From Haliclona indistincta (Eukaryota > Porifera > Demospongiae > Haplosclerida > Chalinidae), in contig OZ024783.1 of assembly GCA_964017065.1 (NCBI GenBank), forward strand, positions 10,754,885 through 10,818,884: DNA of 64,000 bases, given 5' to 3'. The number at the start of each line of letters is the position of its first letter. The first letter of the stretch is position 1. The notes beneath the pieces were generated by a model, which worked only from the letters and a program-made list of their open reading frames with translations, did not search any database and was not told where the DNA came from. Positions 43,383-53,384 of the stretch are shown here, one piece after another. A program made the position numbers and the translations under genes.

Positions 43383-45092
43383 ATGAAGCTACGTGGTTCT
43401 CTGCTAGTCATTGTCTGTTGTCTGATAGTGGAAGTTTGCAACTTAAGTCGGAAAGAAAATATTATAGGTGCTGGACTAGTGCTTGAAGCCAGAATACTAG
43501 CCTTTGCTTTTGAAGGAGTACTATTTATGCTCTATCCACTCGTGGGTCACCTGACAGATGTTTACTTGACCAGGTATCGTAGCCTGAAATGGTCCTTTGG
43601 TATCCTTCTTATCACCACCAGTTCACTCCTCATATATTTTATAAGTGATATTGCACTATCTGGTATCGGGAAGATAGGAATTATTTACCACTCACAAGTA
43701 GATGTACCATTTTATTGCATAGTTAGTATACTACTCTTCATTGGACTGGCATTGTTTCTAGCTAATGCCATTCAGTTTGGACTGGATCAGCTACTAGAGG
43801 CTCCCACACCAAAACTGATTGCTTTTATCCACTGGTACTACTGGGCTCAGAATGTTGGCAGATTAGTATTGATGTACACTTTGGGCATTGGGTTACTCAT
43901 AGTAGATGGGTTTGATAAGATAGCAAAGGGAGCACTCAGTGATGCACTGATAAGAAGCAAGGACAGTATAATATACGTGCCCGTGTGCACATCTATTGTT
44001 GCTGCAATATTTGTTAAGTTTTTTACTTCGAGAAAGCACTTGTACATACAGAAAGCAGGTCTCAATCCATTCAAGAATATCTACAAAGTTCTCAAGTACT
44101 CTTGGAAGCACAAAATTCCTGAAAATCGTAGTGCCTTGACCTACTGGGAGGAGGATATTCCACGCCGTATTGACCTGGGCAAGAATAAATATGGAGGACC
44201 ATTCACCAATGAGGAGGTGGAGGACACCAAGACATTCCTACGCATTCTACCACTCCTCCTGTGTCTGTTTGGGTACCATCTAGCAGGAGATGGCTACTCT
44301 GCTCCAGAACAGCTCCAGAGGACCAGCTGTCCTTCACTACCAGTACTGCTACTGATTGTGATTAATCCACTCCACATGAGCACTCTTGTTGCAGTGGTTG
44401 GTATACCACTGTATCGACTGGTGATTGTGAAAGTGATTCCAAGACTGAAGAATGTTCGAATGCTGACAAAAATGTGGATCGGTCTGTACCTCTCACTACT
44501 GCAAGTTGTGCTGTACATCATAGTGGTTGTTAACCATGATACCACATACTGGCAGCAACATCACACTAATGTTGCTAACCACACATTCTCGATGCAGTGC
44601 CTTATTATTCGTAAATTTGGACGTAGTCACAATTTTGTTGAATACAATGATGACCCAGTTGACAACACCTACCTGTGGTTCATCATCCCTCAGCTCCTCA
44701 ATGGTCTCTCTTCTCTGCTTGTGTCTATGACAGTGTTTGAGTTCATCTGTGCCCAGGCTCCTCGCACTACCCAGGGGCTGCTCATTGGTCTGTGGTATGC
44801 CACATTCAGCATCAGGTACTTAGCTATTGGTATTCTTGACAATCTCATCATTGAGAGGAGGTCCTGGCTGATCTATGAAGGAGTGAAGGGGTTTCTGATC
44901 CTGGTGTCTCTGGTGCTGTTCTCATGTGTGTCCAGGCGCTACCGCTACCGACAGCGAGATGAGATTGTCAATGTCCAGGGAATGATTGAGGACACTCATG
45001 AGAGATGGTTAGACCAGGAGGAGGAGTATGAGCAAGAACGTGAAGCATTTCACAAGGCTTTCAGCTCATATGAATCTCTTGCAACGCAGTGA
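43383..45092 (+). CDS. POT/SLC15-like transporter gene 3, intact
   Basis: 569 codons from ATG 43383 (MKLRGSLLVIVCCLIVE) to TGA 45092. Twelve hydrophobic segments with the same POT-like motifs as genes 1 and 2: GHLTDVYLTRYRSLKWSF, NAIQFGLDQLLEAPTP, WYYWAQNVGRL (Arg in place of Ser), FEFICAQAPRTTQG. The central block from TYWEEDIPRRIDLG to the ninth segment is practically identical to gene 2. Segments 2-4 and 6, and the loop between 9 and 10 (DTTYWQQHHTNVANHTFSM...), are divergent; the first part of that loop instead matches gene 1. The tail is identical to gene 2 except the last residues. Mosaic similarity suggests gene conversion. Single exon; substrate unknown. Confidence 0.88.
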   Translation: MKLRGSLLVIVCCLIVEVCNLSRKENIIGAGLVLEARILAFAFEGVLFMLYPLVGHLTDVYLTRYRSLKWSFGILLITTSSLLIYFISDIALSGIGKIGIIYHSQVDVPFYCIVSILLFIGLALFLANAIQFGLDQLLEAPTPKLIAFIHWYYWAQNVGRLVLMYTLGIGLLIVDGFDKIAKGALSDALIRSKDSIIYVPVCTSIVAAIFVKFFTSRKHLYIQKAGLNPFKNIYKVLKYSWKHKIPENRSALTYWEEDIPRRIDLGKNKYGGPFTNEEVEDTKTFLRILPLLLCLFGYHLAGDGYSAPEQLQRTSCPSLPVLLLIVINPLHMSTLVAVVGIPLYRLVIVKVIPRLKNVRMLTKMWIGLYLSLLQVVLYIIVVVNHDTTYWQQHHTNVANHTFSMQCLIIRKFGRSHNFVEYNDDPVDNTYLWFIIPQLLNGLSSLLVSMTVFEFICAQAPRTTQGLLIGLWYATFSIRYLAIGILDNLIIERRSWLIYEGVKGFLILVSLVLFSCVSRRYRYRQRDEIVNVQGMIEDTHERWLDQEEEYEQEREAFHKAFSSYESLATQ

Positions 45093-45410
45093 TAGTGCAT
45101 CTTCATGTAGTGTTATCTCTACATTTGAGCTGCTTGTGTTTACTTGTATGTAGATATAACGTTGTGTAAGGTAGTCACAAGCATACATATTGCTACATTC
45201 CAAAGTAGATTATTTTGCAGTTTTTGTTGCTTCTAATGTAGCATGTTTCAACAACAAATTTAGATTAACAAGTATTCAACATGAACCTACATGGTTCTTC
45301 ATTAGTAATCGTCTGTTGTCTGATGGTGGATTTTGGTAGTATCACTCAAAAAGAATGTTTGTTATTTTCTACGGATCTGCTAGACAGAATAGCTATTTAT
45401 GTCCTCTAAG
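45093..45410 (+). pseudogene. POT-like 5' stub 1 with its upstream spacer
   Basis: After a copy of the inter-gene spacer, ATG near 45281 opens MNLHGSSLVIVCCLMVDFG and about 40 codons of N-terminal similarity before a TAA. The rest of the gene is absent. Probably the unfinished end of the tandem duplication or the product of unequal crossing over. Confidence 0.7.
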
Positions 45411-45597
45411 GACTACTTTTCGATGCCACCATCTTGTTGCTACGGTGTTGTTATGTGACGTCACTTCCTGAAAAATACTTGTATGGTATACGAGATATAA
45501 CCACAGAGCGGCGCCTTTGATCTTACGGTTGCCTGAGCTACAAAAGAGTATAAGTCTGGAATTTTGATGTTTTACTGACTATTGTTTACAAGTCAAC

Positions 45598-45700
45598 ATG
45601 AAGCTGTGTGGTTCTCTGCTAGTCGATCATTCCCTGTTGTCTGCTAGTGGAATTTTGCAACTTTCATGGCAATCCTCAAGCAGTAAGGCTGTAAAAAGCT
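45598..45700 (+). pseudogene. POT-like 5' stub 2
   Basis: AACATGAAGCTGTGTGG opens MKLCGSLLV, then a 2-base difference shifts the frame; the shifted frame still shows LLSASGILQL in place of CLLVEFCNL. Similarity ends about 45680. Confidence 0.65.
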
Positions 45701-46180
45701 GTGTTTTGGTGACACACACCAACCAACTGACAAACACAACGCTTAACCCTCGGACGCCAATGCGTCCAGGGTAATTATATGTATTGGTATTATAACATGT
45801 ATGTCATAAATAGGTGACATCACAGAAAAAGGATATGCCGGGAAAGTAGCAAGATTAGAGAAATAGTCGGAGTACAAGCCCAGAGGAAATTACTCAAAAA
45901 TGTGCTGCCGCAAAGGGAAGTACAACTATGCAGCAGACAATAAGAACCTTGCTCAGCAAGCCATCAGAATCTGGTAAAAGTAGTTCAAAGCAAAAACAGG
46001 TCAAAGCTGACAGGGAAATCCAAGAAAAACAAATCACTGTGTAGTCAACCATTGATGACAAAGTTGCAGCCTAAATTGGTGGAGGCACCAATGTCTACTA
46101 AGCTGGTAAAAGGAAGTTGACTGATGAAGGTAATTTTTTCAGAATTTGTTGTGTAAACTATCATCATCTTTACAGCATTC
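45701..46180. other. Spacer, no gene seen
   Basis: Contains CCCTCGGACGCCAATGCGTCCAGGG-type dyad sequence near 45755 and otherwise nothing recognised. Confidence 0.4.
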
Positions 46181-46184
46181 TTAA

Positions 46185-46886
46185 GGGGGCGGGTACACGA
46201 ATTTTTGCCGTTTTGTACAGTTTTTAAAATATGCATAAAACGCTTATTTCTAAAGCTTTGCTAAAGAACTAAAGTTTTAATGAAATATAACACATCAGTG
46301 CATGTTTAGCGCGATTTTGTCCAGGTACAGATTTGTATGTGCGTAGTTATCATACATTTTTATAATATTATGATTTAACGTTTTCTTTCCACAGGAAATG
46401 TTTGCAGATGCTGAAATTTGGCCAGTAGCAATAGATTGCCTATGTCCAAAAACGGTTGGATGGATTTGGCGTGCAGTTGCGCTGAAGCATTTTTGTCGCT
46501 ATAATAGCTATTATTTTGTTTTACTTACAACTGTTAGTATTCATATAATACAAACTCTGTAAGATCGGGCCAAACGGATCCAACCGATTGTGGTACACAT
46601 ACTTATGATGCTGCAGCCAGACTTTTGATAGCTAAAACTGTTGCAAACGAAAGTAAAATGTAAAATATGTAGCGTGTGTAAAGCTGAGTTAATTTCTGTG
46701 GTTTTTGGTCGTGCGCCGCAAGATGTGACGTCAGCGTTGCAATCACGTCATACAAGAATACATGTCTGAGCCCTGGCTATAGCTAAGTGACGAAATTCTA
46801 CGCTGAGGCTGCGTTTACACTAGCGCATTTTTTGTGGTGACCACAGGTTATGAATATTATGCATATTAATTAGCGTACCCGCCACC
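46185..46886. mobile_element. TTAA-flanked 702-bp element
   Basis: Inverted ends GGGGGCGGGTACACG and CGTACCCGCCACC, with TTAA at 46181-46184 and 46887-46890. Non-coding. It is unrelated in sequence to the TTAA elements at 35132 and 35879, so a second TTAA-targeting family is present. Confidence 0.65.
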
Positions 46887-47589
46887 TTAAAGGAATTGTA
46901 AAATAACACTCTGTATCAGCAATACCAGGAGGAATCAATAAGCTATGTTCCTAGTAGAGATCAGGATGAAGTTCACATTGATGATGCATGTACTTTTTAT
47001 CTTTGCCTGCTAAGATATCAATTCCTTGTTACTTTGTTGTGTACTGGTCAACCAAGTGATACACTGCTGTCTCGCTGCGCAGTTGCTGAACTTTGAATTT
47101 CCTCAAGGAAAATTGAAAAAATTGACCATCCCGAGAAAAATCGGTCAGTTCTATCGTGTGCCAGAAGAGCTCATGACACAATATGACAAGTTTCAAAGTG
47201 AAGTATCCAGTGTTGCTCAAGGATAGAAAAATTTCCTACTTATTCCTTCAAAAATAGTCATCTTTGAAGGAATGCATCTCATGTCATATTGTCATGAACA
47301 CATCGACAATTTATGTCAATGGATTCAATCCAAGCGAGCACAATTTTAGAATTTGACCTTTAGTTTGACTTAATTTATATCTCTTATATTTGTTTAAGCA
47401 TTAATCTCACTGCCAATTAATTATCTCAGCTCATTATAACAGTATCGATCACCTTGCTCGATTGTTAAACCACACCTACATAGCTTGAGCTTCCGGTACT
47501 GGAGGATACCCGTTCCGGATTATTGTTACAGACGGCGTTCCATACAAGTACTCTTGGGCATATTCCTTGGGATTTAGGAATTTAATTCC
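46887..47589. other. Spacer with a small unassigned frame
   Basis: A 60-codon plus-strand frame (47026-47226; LNFEFPQGKLKKLTIP, IGQFYRVPEELMTQYDKF) reads like protein but has no family I recognise; it may belong to the same dead element as the following frame. Confidence 0.35.
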
Positions 47590-47958
47590 TAAATCGATTT
47601 GACAAGCTCTCAGTTCCACGATCTTATGCTGAGCTTGCAACGTTATTCCACAGATTTGGTGGATATGTTAGGAACGCCGTCGTCTTTGCAAAGAAGCCAG
47701 TTGCGATATGGTACACAGATTGGTGTGCAAGCAACAGCAGCTGGAAGGAGAAGAAAGGGCATATCAAGGGGGAAAGCCCGAACAACATCAGGTCGTCCGA
47801 AAGCCAGCTCAGGCTCATCATCCCACCCTAGACCCCAGCCAGTTCATGATTTGTCTCGATTTTGTATGCAATGCGAAATCCTCCCAAGGGCAAGAGGCTA
47901 CACTTACTTAGTGAAAACATCGATTTCAGCCAGCAAAATGCTGGAAAATGGTGAGTGA
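47590..47958 (+). pseudogene. C-terminal fragment resembling SWIM-type transposon proteins
   Basis: The frame is open from 47590 to TGA 47958 and has no good ATG start. It contains QFHDLMLSLQRYSTDLVDML, then RYGTQIGVQATAAGRRRKG and RGKARTTSGRPKASSGSSS. The order (YG)xxIGVQ-TAxxRRK...GRP is what I recall following the SWIM finger in transposon-derived proteins of sponges and cnidarians. Only recall supports this; the catalytic part is absent. Confidence 0.35.
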
Positions 47959-48333
47959 CAATAACCACGTTTGTGACTTGTTACTCATACAGCATTAGTT
48001 TGTGACTTGTTGCCCATACAGCATTAGTTTACCCACTAGCTATTATCTTCTTCTAATCCTCTGACTTTCAATATTTCTGTAATGAACTCAGCCCCGAATG
48101 AACTTGAATATTTTGACAAATCGCCATCATACAGATAAACAGTATTATCAGTTTATAATGATATTAAACAATTACCAAAAGATTAGAGATTAGTCAGCCA
48201 AATTTGTTTGAGAACTGTTTACGAGACTATTTTGGAAACACTTGATGGCTATAACAGCTATGCAGTCAATTATTATCTGTAGTCACACTAAACTAAGTAC
48301 ACTACACTAAGTAACTAAACTGTACTTACTATT
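47959..48333. other. Spacer, no gene seen
   Basis: AT-rich; short direct repeat of TTTGTGACTTGTT...CATACAGCATTAG (47968-48027). No gene. Confidence 0.4.
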
Positions 48334-48800
48334 ATGCCACGCGGTAGCAGTGGCATATTTAGGGTTGAGCGGAAAACAAGATGGCGGCTACACTTAGGCT
48401 AAACGCAATAATTCGCGTATATTTTGGCTGTTGACGACATCAGGGGTATTTTAACTACCTAGGGGCTATCCTAAGAGGTAAGCGCTTACAATGAGTCTAC
48501 TATTAAAGACTATAAGGCCAGTTGGTACGGGCATGAAAAGATGGCGTCTCGCCTGGAGGCACTAAGTACGGCACTGCCATATCTTCGCCGTACGGGCGTT
48601 TCAAGCTAATCTAACGTTCTGAAGCTCCTTGCACGATTTGTGCGATTACAAAGAGACCTTCAGAAGCACAAGAAACCAGGTCTAAGGTGGTAAACCAGAG
48701 TTCACGTGGTCACCCGTTTGTTCATCTTCTTTCTTCTTATTCTTCTTCTTCTTCTTCTTCTTCAGAGAGCCTAGCGCCGTGGCTAGTGAGCTATTCGAGA
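48334..48800 (-). mobile_element. Hairpin-ended element, copy 3 (different stem, same pairing)
   Basis: Hairpin ATGCCACGC-GGTA-GCAGTGGCAT (48334-48356), then TTTAGGGTTGAGCGGAAAAC and AAGATGGCGGCTACAC as in the other copies. A (TTC)n tract and GAGCCTAGCGCCGTGGC lie near 48725-48785, matching the (GAA)n/GCTAGGC part of copy 2 in the inverted sense. The middle differs from copy 2. Non-coding. Confidence 0.65.
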
Positions 48801-49291
48801 CAAAACCTACACAGAAACTACACTAGTTGTTGGGAGCAGTGCACCTGATATCTATTTAAGCCTAAAACACTAGCAGAAGCGAGTATTTTCAGGAAAACAG
48901 CGATTTTTGGTCCATAACAGACTCCATTCCATCATTCTGTTTGAACTCCGTTACTAGGTTACGCCTACTCGCGCACGCCCGTGTACGCAATTATTCTAAT
49001 ACAAGCGCACCTTAGTACAAATAGCTTGGAACGCGAGTGCTGCTGCCACTAGCGATGTTCACAGCAGACAACGAGCAAATCTTCACTGTTACACTGGATT
49101 TGCAATTGTCTGTTCAGGCTTGTAAGAATGCTAGCCTAAGCTTAGCTAATGTTGCATGATACGTGTTGCATTCAGTGCACAGTCGCCGGCTGCATGATCG
49201 TCCGGCGGAATGCAGTCAGCTGATAGCTAGTTCTCTTTTACACTGTATTAGAATAAGTGCCAACTAAGTCATTAATAAAAAAAGAAAAGAA
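48801..49291. other. Spacer, no gene seen
   Basis: No gene or clear repeat apart from possible continuation of the hairpin-ended element. Confidence 0.4.
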
Positions 49292-49583
49292 ACAAGTAAT
49301 AAAAAACATTTTAACCAAAATGCAAGAGATTTAGGGTTGGTACATTTATCGAAAAAGTATGGAAACAAGATTTTAAAATGAAAAGGATTGTAACAATAGC
49401 AGTGTAATGATACCTCCCTAAATTAACTGCTTTCGATAGTTGTGGTTAATTTAATAGGGAGGTATCATTACACTGCTATTGTTACAATCCTTTTCATTTT
49501 AAAATCTTGTTTCCATACTTTTTCGATAAATGTACCAACCCTAAATCTCTTGCATTTTGGTTAAAATGTTTTTTATTACTTGT
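49292..49583. repeat. Foldback family 2, copy 1 (292 bp)
   Basis: Arms ACAAGTAATAAAAAACATTT... with the complement ending ATTACTTGT; near the centre TACCTCCCTAAATTAAC pairs with GTTAATTTAATAGGGAGGTA around the loop TGCTTTCGATAGTTGTG. A second copy lies at 54836-55125 with the loop in the opposite sense. Confidence 0.85.
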
Positions 49584-50658
49584 AATACTAAAATTGAAGT
49601 CTTAAACGGGTCGCACTGGCTGAACTCGTTGTAGCACATTTTGAAACACCAGCAACTATCTCAGTGAGTCCAGCTGTGAACAGCAAAATAACTCTAGTAG
49701 TTACACTAGAATCGTGACTGAGCAGTATAGAGAAATGAGTCACGCATTCCTTTCCCGGATGTGGCGAGTAGCTCTTTTACCAGCAGAACAAGCTGCAGAC
49801 AAATTTGAGAGCGCATGGAGAACATAAACACTTGAGTAGGCATGGAAGCGTATTGAAGGGCTAAAAATCACATTGCTAGAGAGACTAAGTCTAAAGTGCA
49901 TCCAAAAGAAATTCGCCCCTCATAACTAACTGTCCTACAGTTTAGATGAAATCTACTAGTACCTAGGTAGTCAACTATGGGTGCTTTTGTTGTCAGAGAA
50001 GTCTAAGATGGCCGTCAAGGTGAGCCAGCCATCCAAGAATGAAAGCTCATTAGCAAAATCCACGAGTCACATTGCAAGCCATTGTCGTGTTAAGCCTGTT
50101 CATACCTTTACCGAGTTTCAGAAGTGAGCGATGATGGTCTCTGTAGCTCGATGGACAGAACAAACGAATGAGTGAGTGAATGACAGGCAAGTACCGTAAC
50201 CCTCGCACATGCACCGAGGGTTAACAATGACTGCTGTTGTCGTCTTTCTCTTAATCTGGCTAAAGTTTATCCTTTTAGACAAAACAATCGAAAAGAGACA
50301 TCAAAAATGTTTGCTAATTGTGATGGCAGCAATGTTAGCATAACTGTTGATTATTGCGGATCATCTTCCTCAAGTCTAAACAAGCTACTAAAGCAACAAA
50401 ATGCTGTAGTTGTTGCTGTAAGCCTTACGCTAAAATGTACCTAAGATACACTTAAACATTACAACATACGATACACACATAACACGTTATTACCAAGACC
50501 AGTACCAAGACCAATACAGAAACCAAGACCATTGAGCATGCGCTCTGCAGAGTGACTATAGTAAACAACAGTATAGTATAAAAACAAGGTCTTTTCCCTT
50601 GACTCAATAATACATAGTTGAGATAAAAACGGGATTTTTCCAGTCAAGAATCTGTGAA
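49584..50658. other. Intergenic upstream of 5-TM copy E
   Basis: About 1.07 kb with no gene. CTAGTACCTAGGTAGT near 49956 is a short palindromic string that recurs at 61790. A CCAAGACC-type triple repeat (CAAGACCAGTACCAAGACC...) is at 50494-50530. The region must contain the promoter of the next gene, but nothing decisive is visible. Confidence 0.4.
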
Positions 50659-51483
50659 ATGGACAGTAGCATAGTATTCTTCCTTATAGCCGATATACTA
50701 CCAGGACTTTTGGTCTATCTGCTACTCACTGGAGGCAGTTTTATACCAGCTTTCTTGCAGCTGTGCTGTAAGCACAGTAAACAAGCCAGATGGACAGGCA
50801 GCAAAGCAGAAGCCATCGTGGAATACATCTTTGGAAGTGTTTTGAAAAAGTACATCGACAAAAAAGGAAAGACTGCTTATGTCCTACTAAACTACAAAGC
50901 TCCTCATTTCTATACTCATTTGCTGTTCATCATTTTGATTCAGCTGATTGCTGTTGCAGGTGTTCAATTTGTGGACACCTTCTTGTTGGTAGAATACAAC
51001 TCCTGTTTTATGAGTGGTCTGACCTGCTGCTATAACTACTCTACACTCTTTGACTGCTCTAACTCAAGATTCCCAGAAAATGACAACAACACTTCTATAA
51101 CCAGCTACAGGTTTGTGTTTAGCATTAGTGCATCGTTTGGATCTGCTTTCGGCGTGGTAACAACCAGCGCTCTTTTCATTGTCATAGTATGCGTGCTCCT
51201 TCTAAAACTTTCCAATGGATCAAGTGGATCTAAATATCGAGCCAGATCTACTATATTCCTACAAGTTTCAGCAGTACTGGTCATAGTGGCAATTTTGTGC
51301 ATAATGTGTGGTTTGAAAATTGCTACGCATTATCCAAATTTTATCAAAATAGCGAACATTGCCATTACAATTTTTGCTATTGCATTCATCATGATACCGT
51401 GGCACAAATTCAAAAGACTGGAAGACACCAGAACTATGGGACAATACAGCTTAGCGATGGATGACAATTCATCAGTATTGTGA
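50659..51483 (+). CDS. 5-TM family copy E, intact multi-pass membrane protein
   Basis: 274 codons from ATG 50659 (MDSSIVFFLIADILPGLL) to TGA 51483, single exon. Order as in the copy at 3748: membrane segment 1 (about 4-35), linker IVEYIFGSVLKKYIDKKGK and LLNYKAP, segment 2 (about 93-110), loop VQFVDTFLLVEYNSC with cysteines C, CC, C and sequons, segment 3 with FGSAFGVVTTSALF, segment 4, segment 5 ending IPWHKFKRLE, and a short acidic tail. The loop's last cysteine (ITCYRF in copy C) is Ser here (ITSYRF), so if the loop is disulfide-linked its pairing must differ. Function unknown. Intact frame argues for a working gene; no family name can be given. Confidence 0.85.
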   Translation: MDSSIVFFLIADILPGLLVYLLLTGGSFIPAFLQLCCKHSKQARWTGSKAEAIVEYIFGSVLKKYIDKKGKTAYVLLNYKAPHFYTHLLFIILIQLIAVAGVQFVDTFLLVEYNSCFMSGLTCCYNYSTLFDCSNSRFPENDNNTSITSYRFVFSISASFGSAFGVVTTSALFIVIVCVLLLKLSNGSSGSKYRARSTIFLQVSAVLVIVAILCIMCGLKIATHYPNFIKIANIAITIFAIAFIMIPWHKFKRLEDTRTMGQYSLAMDDNSSVL

Positions 51484-51631
51484 CAAGACTAGATTTTTAT
51501 TGTCTTTGATCGTCATTGTATAGTCTGCCATCACTCCCTTGTACTGTGCTATTCACAAATTTATCTTGTGTTTGACTAATAATTAGCTAGAGACAAATGA
51601 GTATACAACCCTATATATATACTGTAAAAAT

Positions 51632-52321
51632 GAAGCACCAAAGGTGCAGATGCCTCGGTGGAATAACCATGTCACATACACAGCAACAAACAGCAGCTGT
51701 TATACCTTTCTGTACAGCAATCACAATGCAGCATAATAGTTATGCAATCAGAAGCCAATCAGTGCTGACCACTAATTCAACTGGGCGTGTCTATAAAGTT
51801 CAATTCGAGTGTAGAGCACGGCACAGCACATACACGAGCGAGATAGCGTCCATAGCTAGCTTGCTTACACAATTTCTTTAGAAATACGCTGCTATCCTGT
51901 GACTTATCAGCTTCTAGGCAGTCAACTGTGGATAGTTTTGTCTACGGAGAACTCTAGATCATCAGCAACTACTGTAGCTCAAGCTCGAGCTGTAGGCCTT
52001 CGAGAGAATTTCGCTGGACCTACCAAGCTGTTTTGTAGTACAAACGAACTCACTAGCTGAAAGGCAGTCAGCTGTAAACTGTTTTGTCTTTAGAGGAGTC
52101 CAGATAGCCGGGAACAGCCATCGAGGTAAGCATCTCACGAACGGAGCTTTAGAACCAACAATTTATCAATACAGTTCCGAGCAAATAGCGATTTCTACCT
52201 GTGTTGCTGATATCAGCGCTTAGTTTTTAGCGTCCGATGCGCTATGCCGGCAACGGACAGACACACACACACACAACACGACTACTGTATGCCTCGTGGC
52301 TCCGCCCACCGAGGCATAATA
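51632..52321 (+). mobile_element. CACC-type element, copy 3
   Basis: Left end GAAGCACCAAAGGTGCAG then CCTCGGTGG; right end (AC)n, GTATGCCTCGTGGCTCCGCC, CCACCGAGGCATAAT. Nearly the same interior as 22229-22934, with small indels. Lies 150 bp after 5-TM copy E. Confidence 0.8.
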
Positions 52322-52382
52322 ATGACCGTGATTTATAAAAACAAACCAAAATCTATAAAAATCAACTAACATTTATAAACAT

Positions 52383-52441
52383 TAACATTTTAATGTTTAT
52401 ATTAACATTTAATGTTTATATTAACATTTAATGTTTATATT
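52383..52441. repeat. 19-bp AT-rich tandem repeat
   Basis: AATGTTTATATTAACATTT repeated about 2.6 times. Confidence 0.8.
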
Positions 52442-52539
52442 ATAATAAAACTAGAGTCATAACATTGTAATAAACAAATAGCTGCAACAAGCGTACTTGC
52501 TCAACACTTACTGAATTTACTTACAGGTCAATATTGCAG

Positions 52540-52732
52540 GTCAATATTAACAAAACAAGATAAAATCAATAAAATAATGGAAGTTACAAAGATATTTCCA
52601 ACAGGCATTATGCTGATGCTTCACATTGCTTAGTTTCCTTGGTGGAAATTTAAGAAGATAGATGAAGAGGAGCCCCATGACTGGAAGGATGACGATGATG
52701 ACAGACAACGACTTCTAACACTATATGCCTAG
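52540..52732 (+). pseudogene. 5-TM family copy F, 3' remnant with a stop
   Basis: The frame reads INKIMEVTKIFPTGIMLMLH, IA, a TAG, then FPWWKFKKIDEEEPHDWKDD and a short tail to TAG 52732. It aligns with the end of copy C (QINAISEILPTGI, FPWCKFETVDD). Upstream exonic sequence is missing. Confidence 0.7.
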
Positions 52733-53384
52733 TCTAGAAACACAGCAATAATGCATGTGAACGTTGTGCAAACATGAGTAGATAAATCAAAATTGATTGT
52801 ATACTCATAGATTTTATTAGACTACATGATCGGGATTGAAAACAGTGCGTGGTGAAGCACTCCGTGTTGGTATTGCTATGGGAAACGAAACAGCAATGAT
52901 TCAAGACACACAACTACACAGTAAATTCGTGACAGTTTTGCAGATGTTATTATACTTCGTCATCGTTGCTTGAAGCTGTAAGTTAGGATTAGTTGCCTGT
53001 ACAGCTGTGTAGATAGTTGTGTGTGTTTGAGCTAACTTGTGCAGTACTATCACCCTCTAGGACATGAAAATGTCCCTCCTATGGTAGTAATGTCTCTTTT
53101 TCAATTATCTTCTAGCCTTATCTTATCTTATAAATTATGGTAACTGTTGTAATAATGGAATGCTAGAGTAGCAAAAAGAGAACCGTTGTTTGCTATAAAA
53201 AGCTTTATAATTTTATTCCAGCTACATGCCTGCTGACAATTGGATAAATCAAGCAAGCGTAGAGAGTTTGGCTAGGTAGGTGGTAGGTACTAGCCAGGTA
53301 ATACTGTAATACGGAGCTGCTTCATGAATAGATTTTCTACCGGTAAAAATATTTGGCTAACCAGGCTACTCTGGCTTTAATAAT
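52733..53384. other. Spacer, no gene seen
   Basis: AT-rich sequence between the 5-TM remnant and the next element. Nothing recognised. Confidence 0.4.
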
